A DNA stretch of 64,000 bases from Stenotrophomonas sp. Iso1 (GTDB lineage Bacteria; Pseudomonadota; Gammaproteobacteria; Xanthomonadales; Xanthomonadaceae): NCBI RefSeq assembly GCF_027497995.1, contig NZ_JAODBT010000001.1, positions 372,001 through 436,000 of the forward strand, written 5' to 3'. The position numbers and the translations under genes were made by a program. The notes below the pieces were generated by a model. It was given only the letters and a program-made list of their open reading frames with translations, was not told the DNA's origin and ran no database searches. Below are positions 56,606-64,000 of the stretch, piece by piece. Every line of letters starts with the position of its first letter. The stretch's first letter is position 1.

Positions 56606-56965
56606 TCAGTCGTTGCTGCGGGCGAGCTTGGCGATGATCCAGCCGGCCGCGAAGGCCACACCGAACGATGCTAACGGACGCTCACGGATAAGCTCGGCGG
56701 CGCTGTCGATCAGGTCCTTGCTCTTGTCCATCAGTGCGTCCACCTGCTCCTTGGCGGCAGCGCCGGAGAGCTCGGCAGCAGCCAGACCGGACAGCGCGCT
56801 GTCAGACAACTCGGCCTTCAGATTGGCCTTGCCCAGGCGCAGTTCATCGGCAGCGGCACCGCTGGCGCCCTTGACGGCGCTACCGGCAGCGGAGGCGGCG
56901 GACTTCAAATGTGCGCCAGCCTCGCCCAGATGTTCCTTCAAATTGTCGGTGTTGGTGGGGCTCAT
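56606..56965 (-). CDS. ElaB/YqjD-like DUF883 protein
   Basis: 119 residues: Ala/Ser-rich amphipathic helices followed by a C-terminal membrane anchor with RERPLASFGVAFAAGWIIAK, the DUF883 hallmark. Such proteins bind ribosomes at the inner membrane in stationary phase in E. coli. First gene of a three-gene operon. Confidence 0.88.
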   Translation of the reverse strand: MSPTNTDNLKEHLGEAGAHLKSAASAAGSAVKGASGAAADELRLGKANLKAELSDSALSGLAAAELSGAAAKEQVDALMDKSKDLIDSAAELIRERPLASFGVAFAAGWIIAKLARSND

Positions 56966-57140
56966 TGTGATCTCCTGGTTTCAACTATGGGCGCCGGTGT
57001 TTGGCGCGCGGGTAACAGCAAGAACGACATCAATAGCAGCTGTCGGGTGTAAGGAACGTTAGAGCGCGTTCACCGCGACGACACAACCGCATACAGAACG
57101 TGTCCGCAAAACGCATGAACACGTTGCTGCGCGCGCTGCA

Positions 57141-58568
57141 TCATCGCATCACCAGCTGACCACGCACGTTGCCGCGCAGGATGCTCAACACCAGTTGCTG
57201 CGGGCGCGGGCTGAAACTTGCGCGCCAGCTGGCCAGGTCGGTGAACTGCCCGCTGCTCGCGGCCAGAATCACGTCGCCACTGGCCAATCCCGACTGAGCG
57301 GCGCGGCTGCCACGTGCCACATCGTTGACCAGCACACCATTGACGCCGGCTTGGCGCAGCGATTCGGGCAGGTCGGCAAAGGTGGCGCCGCCCAGACGAG
57401 GGTCCAGCGTGTCGCCGCTGACCGCACGCGGTTGTTCTTTCAATGTGGCCTTGAGTTGCAGCGGCTTGCCATCGCGGCGCACGTCCAAATCGACGCTACG
57501 GCCCACGGTGGAAAGCCCTTCGAAGTTGTGCAGCGCCTGCGCGTTGTCCACCCGCTGGCCGTTGATGGCCAGCACCACGTCGCCGGCCTTCAGCCCGGCA
57601 CTTGCCGCGCCGGAGTTGGGCAGCACACGGGTGATCAGCGCACCACGGGTTTCGCTCAGGCCCAGCCCGCTGGCCATCTGCGGGGTCAGGTTCTGGGTTT
57701 CCACGCCCAGCGTGCCGCGCACCACCACGCCCTTGGTCACCAGCTGTTCGACCACGTCGCGCGCAAGGTTGGAAGGAATGGCCAAGCCCAGGCCGATGTT
57801 GCCGGCCATGCTGCCCTGCGGATTGAAGCTGGCGGTATTGATACCGACCAGCTGGCCGGACAGATTGACCAGCGCACCGCCGGAATTGCCCGGATTGATC
57901 GACGCATCGGTCTGAATGAAGTTCTGATAGCCCAGCCCGCGGATGCCGCTGCGGCCCACGGCCGAAACGATGCCTGAGGTCACTGTCTGGCTGAAGCCGA
58001 ACGGGTTGCCGATGGCCACGACAAAGTCACCCACGCGCAGCTGGTCGCTGTTGCCCAGCGGCAGCGCGGTGAGCTTTTCGGCCGGGATGCGGATCAGCGC
58101 GATGTCGGTGTCCGGGTCCGAACCGATGAACTCGGCCTGCACCGTGCGCCCATCTGCCAGCGTCACGCGCACGTCGTCGGCGTTGTCGATGACGTGGTGG
58201 TTGGTCAGCACCAGCCCTTTGGCCGCGTCGATGATCACGCCCGAGCCCAGCGACTCATTGATGCGCTCCTGCGGCACCTGCGGGAACAGGCGGCGGAAGA
58301 ACGGGTCGTCGAAGAACGGGTTGCGTACCCGGACGACTTGTTTGGTGTTGACGCTGACCACCGCCGGCATCGCCTGTTCCAGCATCGGCGCCAGTGACGG
58401 CACGGCCTGCCCAGCGACGGCGGCGGGCAGTGCGGCGGTGGTGGGCAGCACTGCCGAGGCGTTGGCCGCCTCGGCACGGTTGTCCAGGTGGGCATTGATG
58501 GCGCTGGCGGTGAAGCCGCCGAAAGCAGCGGCCAGGGCCAGGGTAAGCAGCGTGGGGAGCGGTCGCAT
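57141..58568 (-). CDS. Do-family periplasmic serine protease (DegP/MucD-like)
   Basis: 475 residues with an N-terminal export signal. Catalytic triad: His in LTNHHVIDNAD, Asp in SDPDTDIALIRI, Ser in NPGNSGGALVN. Two PDZ domains follow (about 275-365 and 385-470), carrying GLKAGDVVLAINGQRV and GLASGDVILAASSGQ. Length and PDZ pair fit MucD/DegQ-like proteases for misfolded envelope proteins. Divergent from the nrdJa leader. Confidence 0.94.
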   Translation of the reverse strand: MRPLPTLLTLALAAAFGGFTASAINAHLDNRAEAANASAVLPTTAALPAAVAGQAVPSLAPMLEQAMPAVVSVNTKQVVRVRNPFFDDPFFRRLFPQVPQERINESLGSGVIIDAAKGLVLTNHHVIDNADDVRVTLADGRTVQAEFIGSDPDTDIALIRIPAEKLTALPLGNSDQLRVGDFVVAIGNPFGFSQTVTSGIVSAVGRSGIRGLGYQNFIQTDASINPGNSGGALVNLSGQLVGINTASFNPQGSMAGNIGLGLAIPSNLARDVVEQLVTKGVVVRGTLGVETQNLTPQMASGLGLSETRGALITRVLPNSGAASAGLKAGDVVLAINGQRVDNAQALHNFEGLSTVGRSVDLDVRRDGKPLQLKATLKEQPRAVSGDTLDPRLGGATFADLPESLRQAGVNGVLVNDVARGSRAAQSGLASGDVILAASSGQFTDLASWRASFSPRPQQLVLSILRGNVRGQLVMR

Positions 58569-58740
58569 AAGCCGAGAGATTCCATGCAGGGGCGCCGACG
58601 GCGGCCCGGGGCGGGGCGGATTGCTGAACGCGAGTGTGGCCGGTGGTGCCTAAATCGACAATGAAATTCTCTGTCAGACCGCAATCCCAAGGCCGGCGTG
58701 GCCTGCACGGAATGCAATAGTCCAAATGCAGATTTTTTGT

Positions 58741-59028
58741 TTGACTTCACCCCTGCGGTGGGTAAGCTTGGTCTCGCCATCACCCACTAGATGTTGGGTT
58801 GATGTGAAAGACGTCCCCAAGCAGTAGGGTTATCGCTCGGGGTGCAAGCACCCCAACGGAAGGCGTGCAATGACCGCGACAGTGATGCTGAAAACCGGTA
58901 GTCCCCGGATTCCTCCCATCCCGCCAACAGGCGCGTAATTACGCGTCTGTGCGTTGTCGTCGTTGCAGCCCTGCCAGCAGGGAAAAGTAGATCGCACCGC
59001 AAGGTGCCCCAGGAGAATTCCCACAATC
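58741..59028 (+). promoter_or_regulatory. Structured leader of nrdJa
   Basis: Upstream of nrdJa lie a possible sigma-70 promoter (TTGACT at 58741, TAAGCT at 58763) and then ~250 bases with at least four hairpins: GGGGTG/CACCCC at 58839-58854, CGCGTA/TACGCG at 58932-58945 (extended by ACAG/CTGT), CCCTG/CAGGG at 58969-58982, and GCACC-GCAA-GGTGC at 58994-59007 just before the AGGAG ribosome site. No coding frame fits. It looks like a cis-regulatory RNA. I do not see a canonical cobalamin riboswitch. Confidence 0.55.
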
Positions 59029-61179
59029 ATGAGTACGGTGCGTCTGGAAGTGGTCAGCAATCAAACCAAGTCGGACCTGATTCCCCTGCAGCCTGCCTCG
59101 CAGGACATCTGGGAGAAGAAGTACCGCCTTACATCCAAGTCAGGTGAAGCGCTGGATGCCGATATCGACGGCACCTACCAGCGCGTCGCGCGTGCCTTGG
59201 CCGATGCCGAAGCCACCGACGAGAAGCGCGCTTACTGGTATGAGCGTTTCCTGTGGGCGCTGCGCCGCGGGGCCATCCCCGCTGGCCGCATCACCTCCAA
59301 TGCCGGCGCGCAGCAGCACAAGCCTGCCACCAGCACCATCAACTGCACCGTGTCGGGCACCATCACCGACTCGATGGACGGCATCCTGGAAAAGGTCCAC
59401 GAAGCGGGCCTCACCCTGAAGGCCGGCTGCGGTATCGGTTACGAGTTCAGCACCCTGCGTCCGCGCGGTGCCTTCGTTGCCGGCGCCGGTGCCTACACCT
59501 CCGGGCCGATGTCCTTCATGGATATCTACGACAAGATGTGCTTCACCGTGTCCTCGGCCGGTGGCCGTCGTGGCGCGCAGATGGGCACCTTCGACGTATC
59601 GCACCCGGACGTGAAGGATTTCATCCGCGCCAAGCGCGAAGACGGCCGCTTGCGTCAGTTCAACCTGTCGCTGCTGATCACCGACGGCTTCATGGAGGCG
59701 GTGAAGAACGACGCCGACTGGCAGCTGGTGTTCCCGATCAACATCAAGGAACAGGCTGAAGTCGACCAGAACGCGGCCGACGTGGTGTGGCGCGACTGGC
59801 CCACCCACGACAACTACATCGTGCGTGACGACGGCCTGGTGGCCTGCAAGGTGTATGGCCACATCCGTGCCCGCCACCTGTGGGACATGATCATGGTGTC
59901 CACCTATGACTATGCCGAGCCGGGTTTCATCCTGATCGACCGCGTCAACGAGATGAACAACAACTGGTGGTGCGAAAACATTCGCGCGACCAACCCGTGT
60001 GGTGAACAGCCCTTGCCGCCGTACGGCGCCTGTCTGCTGGGTTCGGTCAACCTGACCAAGTTCGTGCAGGACCCGTTCACCGACAAGGCCTCGTTCGACT
60101 GGGACGAGTACAAGGAAGTGGTGCGCGTGTTCACCCGCATGCTGGACAACGTGGTCGAGGTCAATGGCCTGCCGCTGGAACAGCAGCGCCAGGAAATCAT
60201 GCGCAAGCGTCGCCACGGCATGGGTTTCCTGGGCCTGGGCAGCACCATGACCATGCTCAAGATGAAGTACGGCTCGGCGCAGTCCTGCGAATTCACCGAC
60301 GCCATTGCCCGTGACATGGCCGTCGCTGGCTGGGAAACCGGCCTGGAGCTGGCCCGCGAAAAGGGCGCCGCGCCGATCATGGACGAAGAGTTCAAGGTCA
60401 CCGCCGCCATGCTGCGCCAGCGCCCGGAAATGAAGAAGGACGGCTGGAAGCTCGGCCAGAACATCACCGGCAAAGTGCTGCACGCCCGCTACAGCCGCTA
60501 CATGCAGCGCGTGGCCACGGTGGCCCCGGAGCTGGTGGAAGCACTGGCCGAAACCGGCGCGCGCTTCACCCACCACAGCTCCATCGCCCCCACCGGCACC
60601 ATCAGCCTGTCGCTGGCCAACAACGCCTCCAACGGTATTGAGCCTTCGTTCGCGCACCACTACAGCCGCAACGTGATCCGCGAAGGCAAGAAGTCCAAGG
60701 AAAAGGTGGACGTGTTTTCCTTCGAGCTGCTGGCCTACCGCGAGCTGGTCAACCAGAAGGCCATGCCCTTCAGTGACGAGCCCGAGGCGCAGTTGCCGGA
60801 CTACTTCATCAGTGCCGACGACATCTCGCCCAAGGAACACGTGGACGTGCAGGCCGCCGCGCAGAAGTGGGTGGACAGCTCCATTTCCAAGACTGCCAAC
60901 GTACCGACGGATTACCCGTACGAGCAGTTCAAGGACATCTACCGCTACGCCCACGAGCAGGGTTTGAAGGGCTGCACCACGTTCCGCTTCAACCCGGCTG
61001 CCTTCCAGGGCGTGCTGGTGAAGGAAGCCGACCTTGAGAACACCACCTACCGTTTCGAGCTGGACGACGGCCAGATAGTGGAGGTCAAGGGCAACGAGCA
61101 GATCGAGTACGACGGCGAAATGCACACCGCCGCCAACTTGTTCGACGCCCTCAAAGAAGGCTACTACGGCAAGTTCTAA
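59029..61179 (+). CDS. nrdJa: Class II (B12-dependent) ribonucleotide reductase, NrdJa
   Basis: 716 residues, the catalytic part of the adenosylcobalamin-dependent reductase that makes deoxynucleotides with or without oxygen. Motifs: NAGAQQHKPATSTINCTVSG, KAGCGIGYEFSTLRPRGAF, and ATNPCGEQPLPPYGACLLGS with the radical-region Cys and Glu, then GFLGLGST and the APTGTISLSLANNASNG loop. It ends after the barrel, lacking the C-terminal Cys-pair domain, which is encoded separately by nrdJb. The ATG at 59029 has AGGAG thirteen bases upstream. Confidence 0.93.
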   Translation: MSTVRLEVVSNQTKSDLIPLQPASQDIWEKKYRLTSKSGEALDADIDGTYQRVARALADAEATDEKRAYWYERFLWALRRGAIPAGRITSNAGAQQHKPATSTINCTVSGTITDSMDGILEKVHEAGLTLKAGCGIGYEFSTLRPRGAFVAGAGAYTSGPMSFMDIYDKMCFTVSSAGGRRGAQMGTFDVSHPDVKDFIRAKREDGRLRQFNLSLLITDGFMEAVKNDADWQLVFPINIKEQAEVDQNAADVVWRDWPTHDNYIVRDDGLVACKVYGHIRARHLWDMIMVSTYDYAEPGFILIDRVNEMNNNWWCENIRATNPCGEQPLPPYGACLLGSVNLTKFVQDPFTDKASFDWDEYKEVVRVFTRMLDNVVEVNGLPLEQQRQEIMRKRRHGMGFLGLGSTMTMLKMKYGSAQSCEFTDAIARDMAVAGWETGLELAREKGAAPIMDEEFKVTAAMLRQRPEMKKDGWKLGQNITGKVLHARYSRYMQRVATVAPELVEALAETGARFTHHSSIAPTGTISLSLANNASNGIEPSFAHHYSRNVIREGKKSKEKVDVFSFELLAYRELVNQKAMPFSDEPEAQLPDYFISADDISPKEHVDVQAAAQKWVDSSISKTANVPTDYPYEQFKDIYRYAHEQGLKGCTTFRFNPAAFQGVLVKEADLENTTYRFELDDGQIVEVKGNEQIEYDGEMHTAANLFDALKEGYYGKF

Positions 61180-61221
61180 ATGCTTCCAACGCTGCCCCGT
61201 GGACGACGCGGGGCGGCACGA

Positions 61222-61250
61222 CGGTGGTCGCCGCCACCGGGTTTTTGTTG
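61222..61250 (+). terminator. Intrinsic terminator between nrdJa and the H1-like gene
   Basis: CGGTGG/CCACCG stem with a six-base loop followed by GGTTTTTGTTG, 43 bases past the nrdJa stop. Confidence 0.75.
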
Positions 61251-61326
61251 TGCGTTTGTTCCCCGTCGCATCCGCTTCGATATAGCATCGCCAGCATTAC
61301 AGACCCGACGCCCTTAGGAGGGCAAC

Positions 61327-62199
61327 ATGAGCAATGGTAATGGTGTAACGGCGACCGTCTCCCAGGTTGCTGAAAACGTGAAAGAAACTGCAACTCATCT
61401 GGGCGAAACCATCGCTGCCACCGCCACTGAAGCCGTTGCCGTGGTTAAAACCCGCGCGCGCAAAGTTGAAGCCGGCGCCAAGAAACAGGTAGCCAAGGTC
61501 AAGAAGGCCGTCGTAAAGGCGGAGAAGGCTGTGGCCAAGAAAGCGGCTACCGCAAAGAAGGAAGTGAAGAAGACGGTGACCTCCATGCGCAAGAAACTGG
61601 AGAGTGCCAAGGCCAGCGCCAAGGCTGAAGCCGCCGAGCTGACCAAGAAGGGCGCCGGTAAGCGCGCTGCGACCAAGAAGGCTATCGCCAAGGTCGAGAA
61701 GAAGGCTGCCACCAAGGTTGCTGCCGCCAAGAAGTCGGTCAAGGCGACCGAGAAGAAGGTGGTCAAGGCCGTCAGCAAGAAGGCTGCTGCCGCCAAGAAG
61801 TCGGTGAAGGCTGTCGAGAAGAAGGTTGCCAAGGTTGTCGGCAAGAAGGCCGCTGCTGCCAAGAAGTCGGTGAAGGCTGCCGAGAAGAAGGTCGCCAAGG
61901 TTGTTGGCAAGAAGACCGCCGCCGCCAAGAAGACGGTGAAGGCTGCTCAGAAGAAAGTTGCCAAGGTCATCGGCAAGAAGACCGTCGCCGCCAAAAAGGC
62001 AGTGAAGAAGGTCGAGAAGAAGGCCGGCAAGAAAGTCGCCGCCGTCAAGAAGACGGTGAAGACCGCCGAGAAGAAGGTTGCCCGCAAGGCCACGGTTGCC
62101 AAGAAGACTGTCGCCAAGAAGGCAGCTTCGGCCAAGAAGACCGTTGCCAAGAAAGCTACCGCCGTAAAGAAGGCCGTCAAAAAGACTGCCCGCAAGTAA
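61327..62199 (+). CDS. Histone H1-like Lys/Ala repeat protein
   Basis: 290 residues, ~75% Lys, Ala and Val. A weakly repetitive N-terminal part of ~100 residues is followed by five copies of a 22-residue repeat (about 131-240; AAAAKKSVKAVEKKVAKVVG type) and a KKTVAKKA tail. Resembles bacterial histone H1-like proteins (HctB, AlgP) that bind and compact DNA. AGGAGG lies upstream. It sits between the two ribonucleotide reductase genes. Confidence 0.9.
   Translation: MSNGNGVTATVSQVAENVKETATHLGETIAATATEAVAVVKTRARKVEAGAKKQVAKVKKAVVKAEKAVAKKAATAKKEVKKTVTSMRKKLESAKASAKAEAAELTKKGAGKRAATKKAIAKVEKKAATKVAAAKKSVKATEKKVVKAVSKKAAAAKKSVKAVEKKVAKVVGKKAAAAKKSVKAAEKKVAKVVGKKTAAAKKTVKAAQKKVAKVIGKKTVAAKKAVKKVEKKAGKKVAAVKKTVKTAEKKVARKATVAKKTVAKKAASAKKTVAKKATAVKKAVKKTARK
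61717..62046 (+). repeat. 66-bp coding tandem repeat in the H1-like gene
   Basis: Five imperfect copies of a 22-codon unit, readable at DNA level as recurrent GCCAAGAAGTCGGTGAAGGC. Copy number is likely to vary between strains. Confidence 0.8.
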
Positions 62200-62213
62200 G
62201 CCGCACCGCGCAC

Positions 62214-62240
62214 CCCGTCCCGTCAGGGGCGGGGTTGCTG
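62214..62240 (+). terminator. Weak terminator after the H1-like gene
   Basis: ACCCCG/CGGGGT based stem with internal pairing, tail TTGCTG. Strength is doubtful; nrdJb could be read through. Confidence 0.35.
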
Positions 62241-62278
62241 CCGCAATCCGTACGTAACGCATAACCAGGACTCGCACC

Positions 62279-63070
62279 ATGGCCGTCAAGATCGACAAAA
62301 AAATCAAGGGCTACTCCGTCATCACCCCGGACGACAAAGCCCGTGAAGCAGCTGCAGCGGCCAAGGCCGCGCTGACGGTGGCCCCGGTCGAGTCCCCCGT
62401 AGACAACATCGTTCACATGCACGAGCGCATCGAGCGCCCGGAAATGCTGATCGGCAGCACCTACAAGATCAAATCGCCGCTGGTGGAGCACGCGTTCTAC
62501 GTGACCATCAACGACATCGTGCTCAACCAGGACACCGAGCACGAGCTGCGCCGCCCGTTCGAGATCTTCATCAACTCCAAGTCGATGGAGCATTTCCAGT
62601 GGATTGTGGCGCTGACCCGCATCATGTCCGCCGTGTTCCGCAAGGGCGGCGACGTCACCTTCATCGTCGATGAGATGAAGGCCGTGTTCGACCCCAAGGG
62701 CGGCTACTTCAAGGCCGGTGGCGTGTACATGCCGTCGCTGGTTGCCGAGCTGGGCTCCATCGTCGAAGACCACATGAAGTCCATCGGTCTGTTGCACGAC
62801 CCGGAAATGAGCGTGCACCAGCGCGCCCTCATCGCCGAAAAGCGCAAGCAGTTCGAAGAGCGCTCAAAAAAAAACAGTGAAGTAATTGCAGTGCCTGCCG
62901 TTTCGCAGAGCGAAGCGGAAGCGGAAGCGGAGTTGGTGGTTATCGACACCGCCGACAACGGCAGCTTCCCGGCCAGCGCCAGCATGTGCCACAAGTGCAA
63001 TACCAAGGCGCTGGTGCTCATGGACGGCTGCCAGACTTGCTTGAATTGTGGGTATAGCAAGTGCGGGTGA
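62279..63070 (+). CDS. nrdJb: Class II ribonucleotide reductase C-terminal subunit, NrdJb
   Basis: 263 residues. After a 40-residue linker it carries RPEMLIGSTYKIKSP and the conserved barrel-flanking segment FEIFINSKSMEHFQWIVALT, then a Cys-rich C-terminus: CHKC, CQTC, CGYSKCG, which holds the zinc site and the Cys pair that re-reduces the active site. This matches NrdJb of Pseudomonas aeruginosa, where it acts with NrdJa. Here it is separated from nrdJa by the H1-like gene. Confidence 0.9.
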   Translation: MAVKIDKKIKGYSVITPDDKAREAAAAAKAALTVAPVESPVDNIVHMHERIERPEMLIGSTYKIKSPLVEHAFYVTINDIVLNQDTEHELRRPFEIFINSKSMEHFQWIVALTRIMSAVFRKGGDVTFIVDEMKAVFDPKGGYFKAGGVYMPSLVAELGSIVEDHMKSIGLLHDPEMSVHQRALIAEKRKQFEERSKKNSEVIAVPAVSQSEAEAEAELVVIDTADNGSFPASASMCHKCNTKALVLMDGCQTCLNCGYSKCG

Positions 63071-63124
63071 CTGCTTCTGCCTAGTTAACTGCTATCGAAC
63101 CGATTCTTTCTGACAGGGGTTAAC

Positions 63125-64000
63125 TTGGCTAGTCTTCATGCCGCATCATCGGAAGATGGTTGGATTCATGGTCTTTGTAAAACGATTTTGGAAGCCTCTA
63201 GTGTTTGGTATGTGAAGCACCTTGTCTTTCCACTGGTTATCAGCTTTCCGCCGGCAATTATTTTGTTTTTTGTTTCGCGGGAATCTGCCAAGTCCTCCCT
63301 TCCCAAGGGTGCCCAGGATCTTGCGAACGATCACATGATTCCAATTGTGATTTGCGTGGCTCTGTATCCAGTTGTGATGAAGGCTCTTGGAGAGCTGGTA
63401 CGATATAACGCGCAGCCACGTCGTGCAGTTTCAACCAAGGATCTGGTGGCCCTTTCTTCAGTATTGGAAGAGGCTGCGTCGATAAAGTTGACCAATGCGC
63501 TTCGCGCAATTAAAGAAAACGTTGGGGCGAAGAAGAAAAGTGATGTGGTGTTGTCTCATCTTCTTAAGCCGCAGGAACAGTACGAGAGGCTTGTTGCGGC
63601 GACTTATGATTTCTTTTCAACGATAGATACGCGATCCAGTTATCGGGTCGGTCTCATGCGGATTGATAGTAGTGGTGCTCCTGTGGAATGGCAGGCATAT
63701 TCGCCTCCAGGAAGAGTGCCGAGAATGAGTCCAGAAGCATTGGGTGCGCCAGCTAGTTGTATTTCGCGTTGCGTTTCAGCGAAAACAATAATTGTTGTCG
63801 GCGATGTTATAAAAGAGGCCGAAAAGAAACGAAAAGATAAGCGCAGATTTATTGCGGGTGTTGCAGGTAAGGAGGCAGGCTCTCAGATATGCATGCCTGT
63901 GCTCAATAAAGATAGTGGCGCGGTTGAGATGGTGCTGTGTGTGGCTGCTGGAGGAGCCCATGCCTTGGACGAAGGTGCACATCGTGTTTATGAGCAGCTA
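63125..64000 (+). CDS. Unrecognised membrane protein with GAF-like region (partial)
   Basis: An open frame of 292 codons runs off the window end. The start is the TTG at 63125 with AGGGG six bases upstream. Two hydrophobic segments (about residues 34-53 and 75-92) flank a short loop; the part after ~110 is soluble, with YRVGLMRIDSSGAP, GSQICMPVLNKDSG and VEMVLCVAAGG that resemble GAF-domain strands. GC content is visibly lower than in all preceding genes, so it looks horizontally acquired. Function unknown; a membrane-bound sensor is one possibility. Confidence 0.7.
   Translation, partial: MASLHAASSEDGWIHGLCKTILEASSVWYVKHLVFPLVISFPPAIILFFVSRESAKSSLPKGAQDLANDHMIPIVICVALYPVVMKALGELVRYNAQPRRAVSTKDLVALSSVLEEAASIKLTNALRAIKENVGAKKKSDVVLSHLLKPQEQYERLVAATYDFFSTIDTRSSYRVGLMRIDSSGAPVEWQAYSPPGRVPRMSPEALGAPASCISRCVSAKTIIVVGDVIKEAEKKRKDKRRFIAGVAGKEAGSQICMPVLNKDSGAVEMVLCVAAGGAHALDEGAHRVYEQL

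Noticed and set aside
58790..58915. Cobalamin riboswitch before nrdJa
   Set aside because: A GTAGGG and an ACCGGT segment are faintly similar to conserved boxes, but the B12 box and core pairings do not line up. Kept only as an unspecified structured leader.
59140..61125. 661-codon minus-strand frame opposite nrdJa
   Set aside because: Shadow frame rich in His/Val/Leu with no domain; nrdJa is well supported.
61297..62307. Gly/Leu-rich 336-codon frame opposite the H1-like gene
   Set aside because: Antisense of the Lys/Ala repeat; its GGLLGNLL repetitiveness is a by-product of the coding repeat.

Overview
The window reads as chromosome of a high-GC gammaproteobacterium of the Xanthomonadaceae, probably Stenotrophomonas-like. 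The evidence is a bioB-bioF-bioH-bioC biotin cluster, a flavohemoglobin, a split B12-dependent ribonucleotide reductase, a long TonB-dependent receptor ending in Phe, and a large palindromic intergenic repeat of a type I associate with this family. Assignment to genus is inference; the family-level placement is firmer.

Layout. 1-9 kb: end of a DUF885-type protein, a lipoprotein, bestrophin, hemB, a TolB-like propeller protein, aroE and dinG. 9-13 kb: hmp with an exact FNR/DNR-type box, then mnmG; upstream of mnmG on the other strand lie a sigma-54 promoter and an intrinsic terminator that could bound a small RNA. 13-20 kb: a PLP enzyme, a YdcF protein and the biotin cluster, with a BirA-like operator between bioB and comF. 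20-22 kb: an HdeD-like protein, ubiA and tRNA-Arg(CCG). 22.1-25.6 kb: an accessory segment at the tRNA 3' end with an integrase stub, a broken phage lysis gene, a small Cys-rich secreted peptide, and a DUF4334 protein next to an alcohol dehydrogenase. 25.7-38 kb: arginase, two entericidins, CsbD, trpS, a metallo-beta-lactamase-fold protein, an M28 peptidase, transporters and an alpha/beta hydrolase.

38-53 kb: a TonB-dependent receptor; a MacA/MacB-like ABC export operon split by a ~465 bp palindromic element; a second ABC exporter in one operon with a DesK/DesR-like two-component system; and a membrane-anchored catalase-like peroxidase coupled to cytochrome b561. 53-58.6 kb: a M17 aminopeptidase, a HAD phosphatase, an AI-2E family permease, a YqjD/YqjE-like stress operon and a Do-family periplasmic protease.

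58.6-64 kb: the class II ribonucleotide reductase is encoded in two pieces (nrdJa and nrdJb). A gene for a histone H1-like Lys/Ala repeat protein lies between them, a terminator follows nrdJa, and a highly structured leader precedes it. From about 63.1 kb the composition becomes AT-richer and an unrecognised gene (two membrane segments plus a GAF-like region) runs off the window end, suggesting the edge of a genomic island.

The best candidates for something undescribed are the nrdJ leader with the interrupted nrdJ locus, the sigma-54-driven small RNA candidate beside mnmG, and the terminal membrane/GAF gene. None can be proved novel without database searches.
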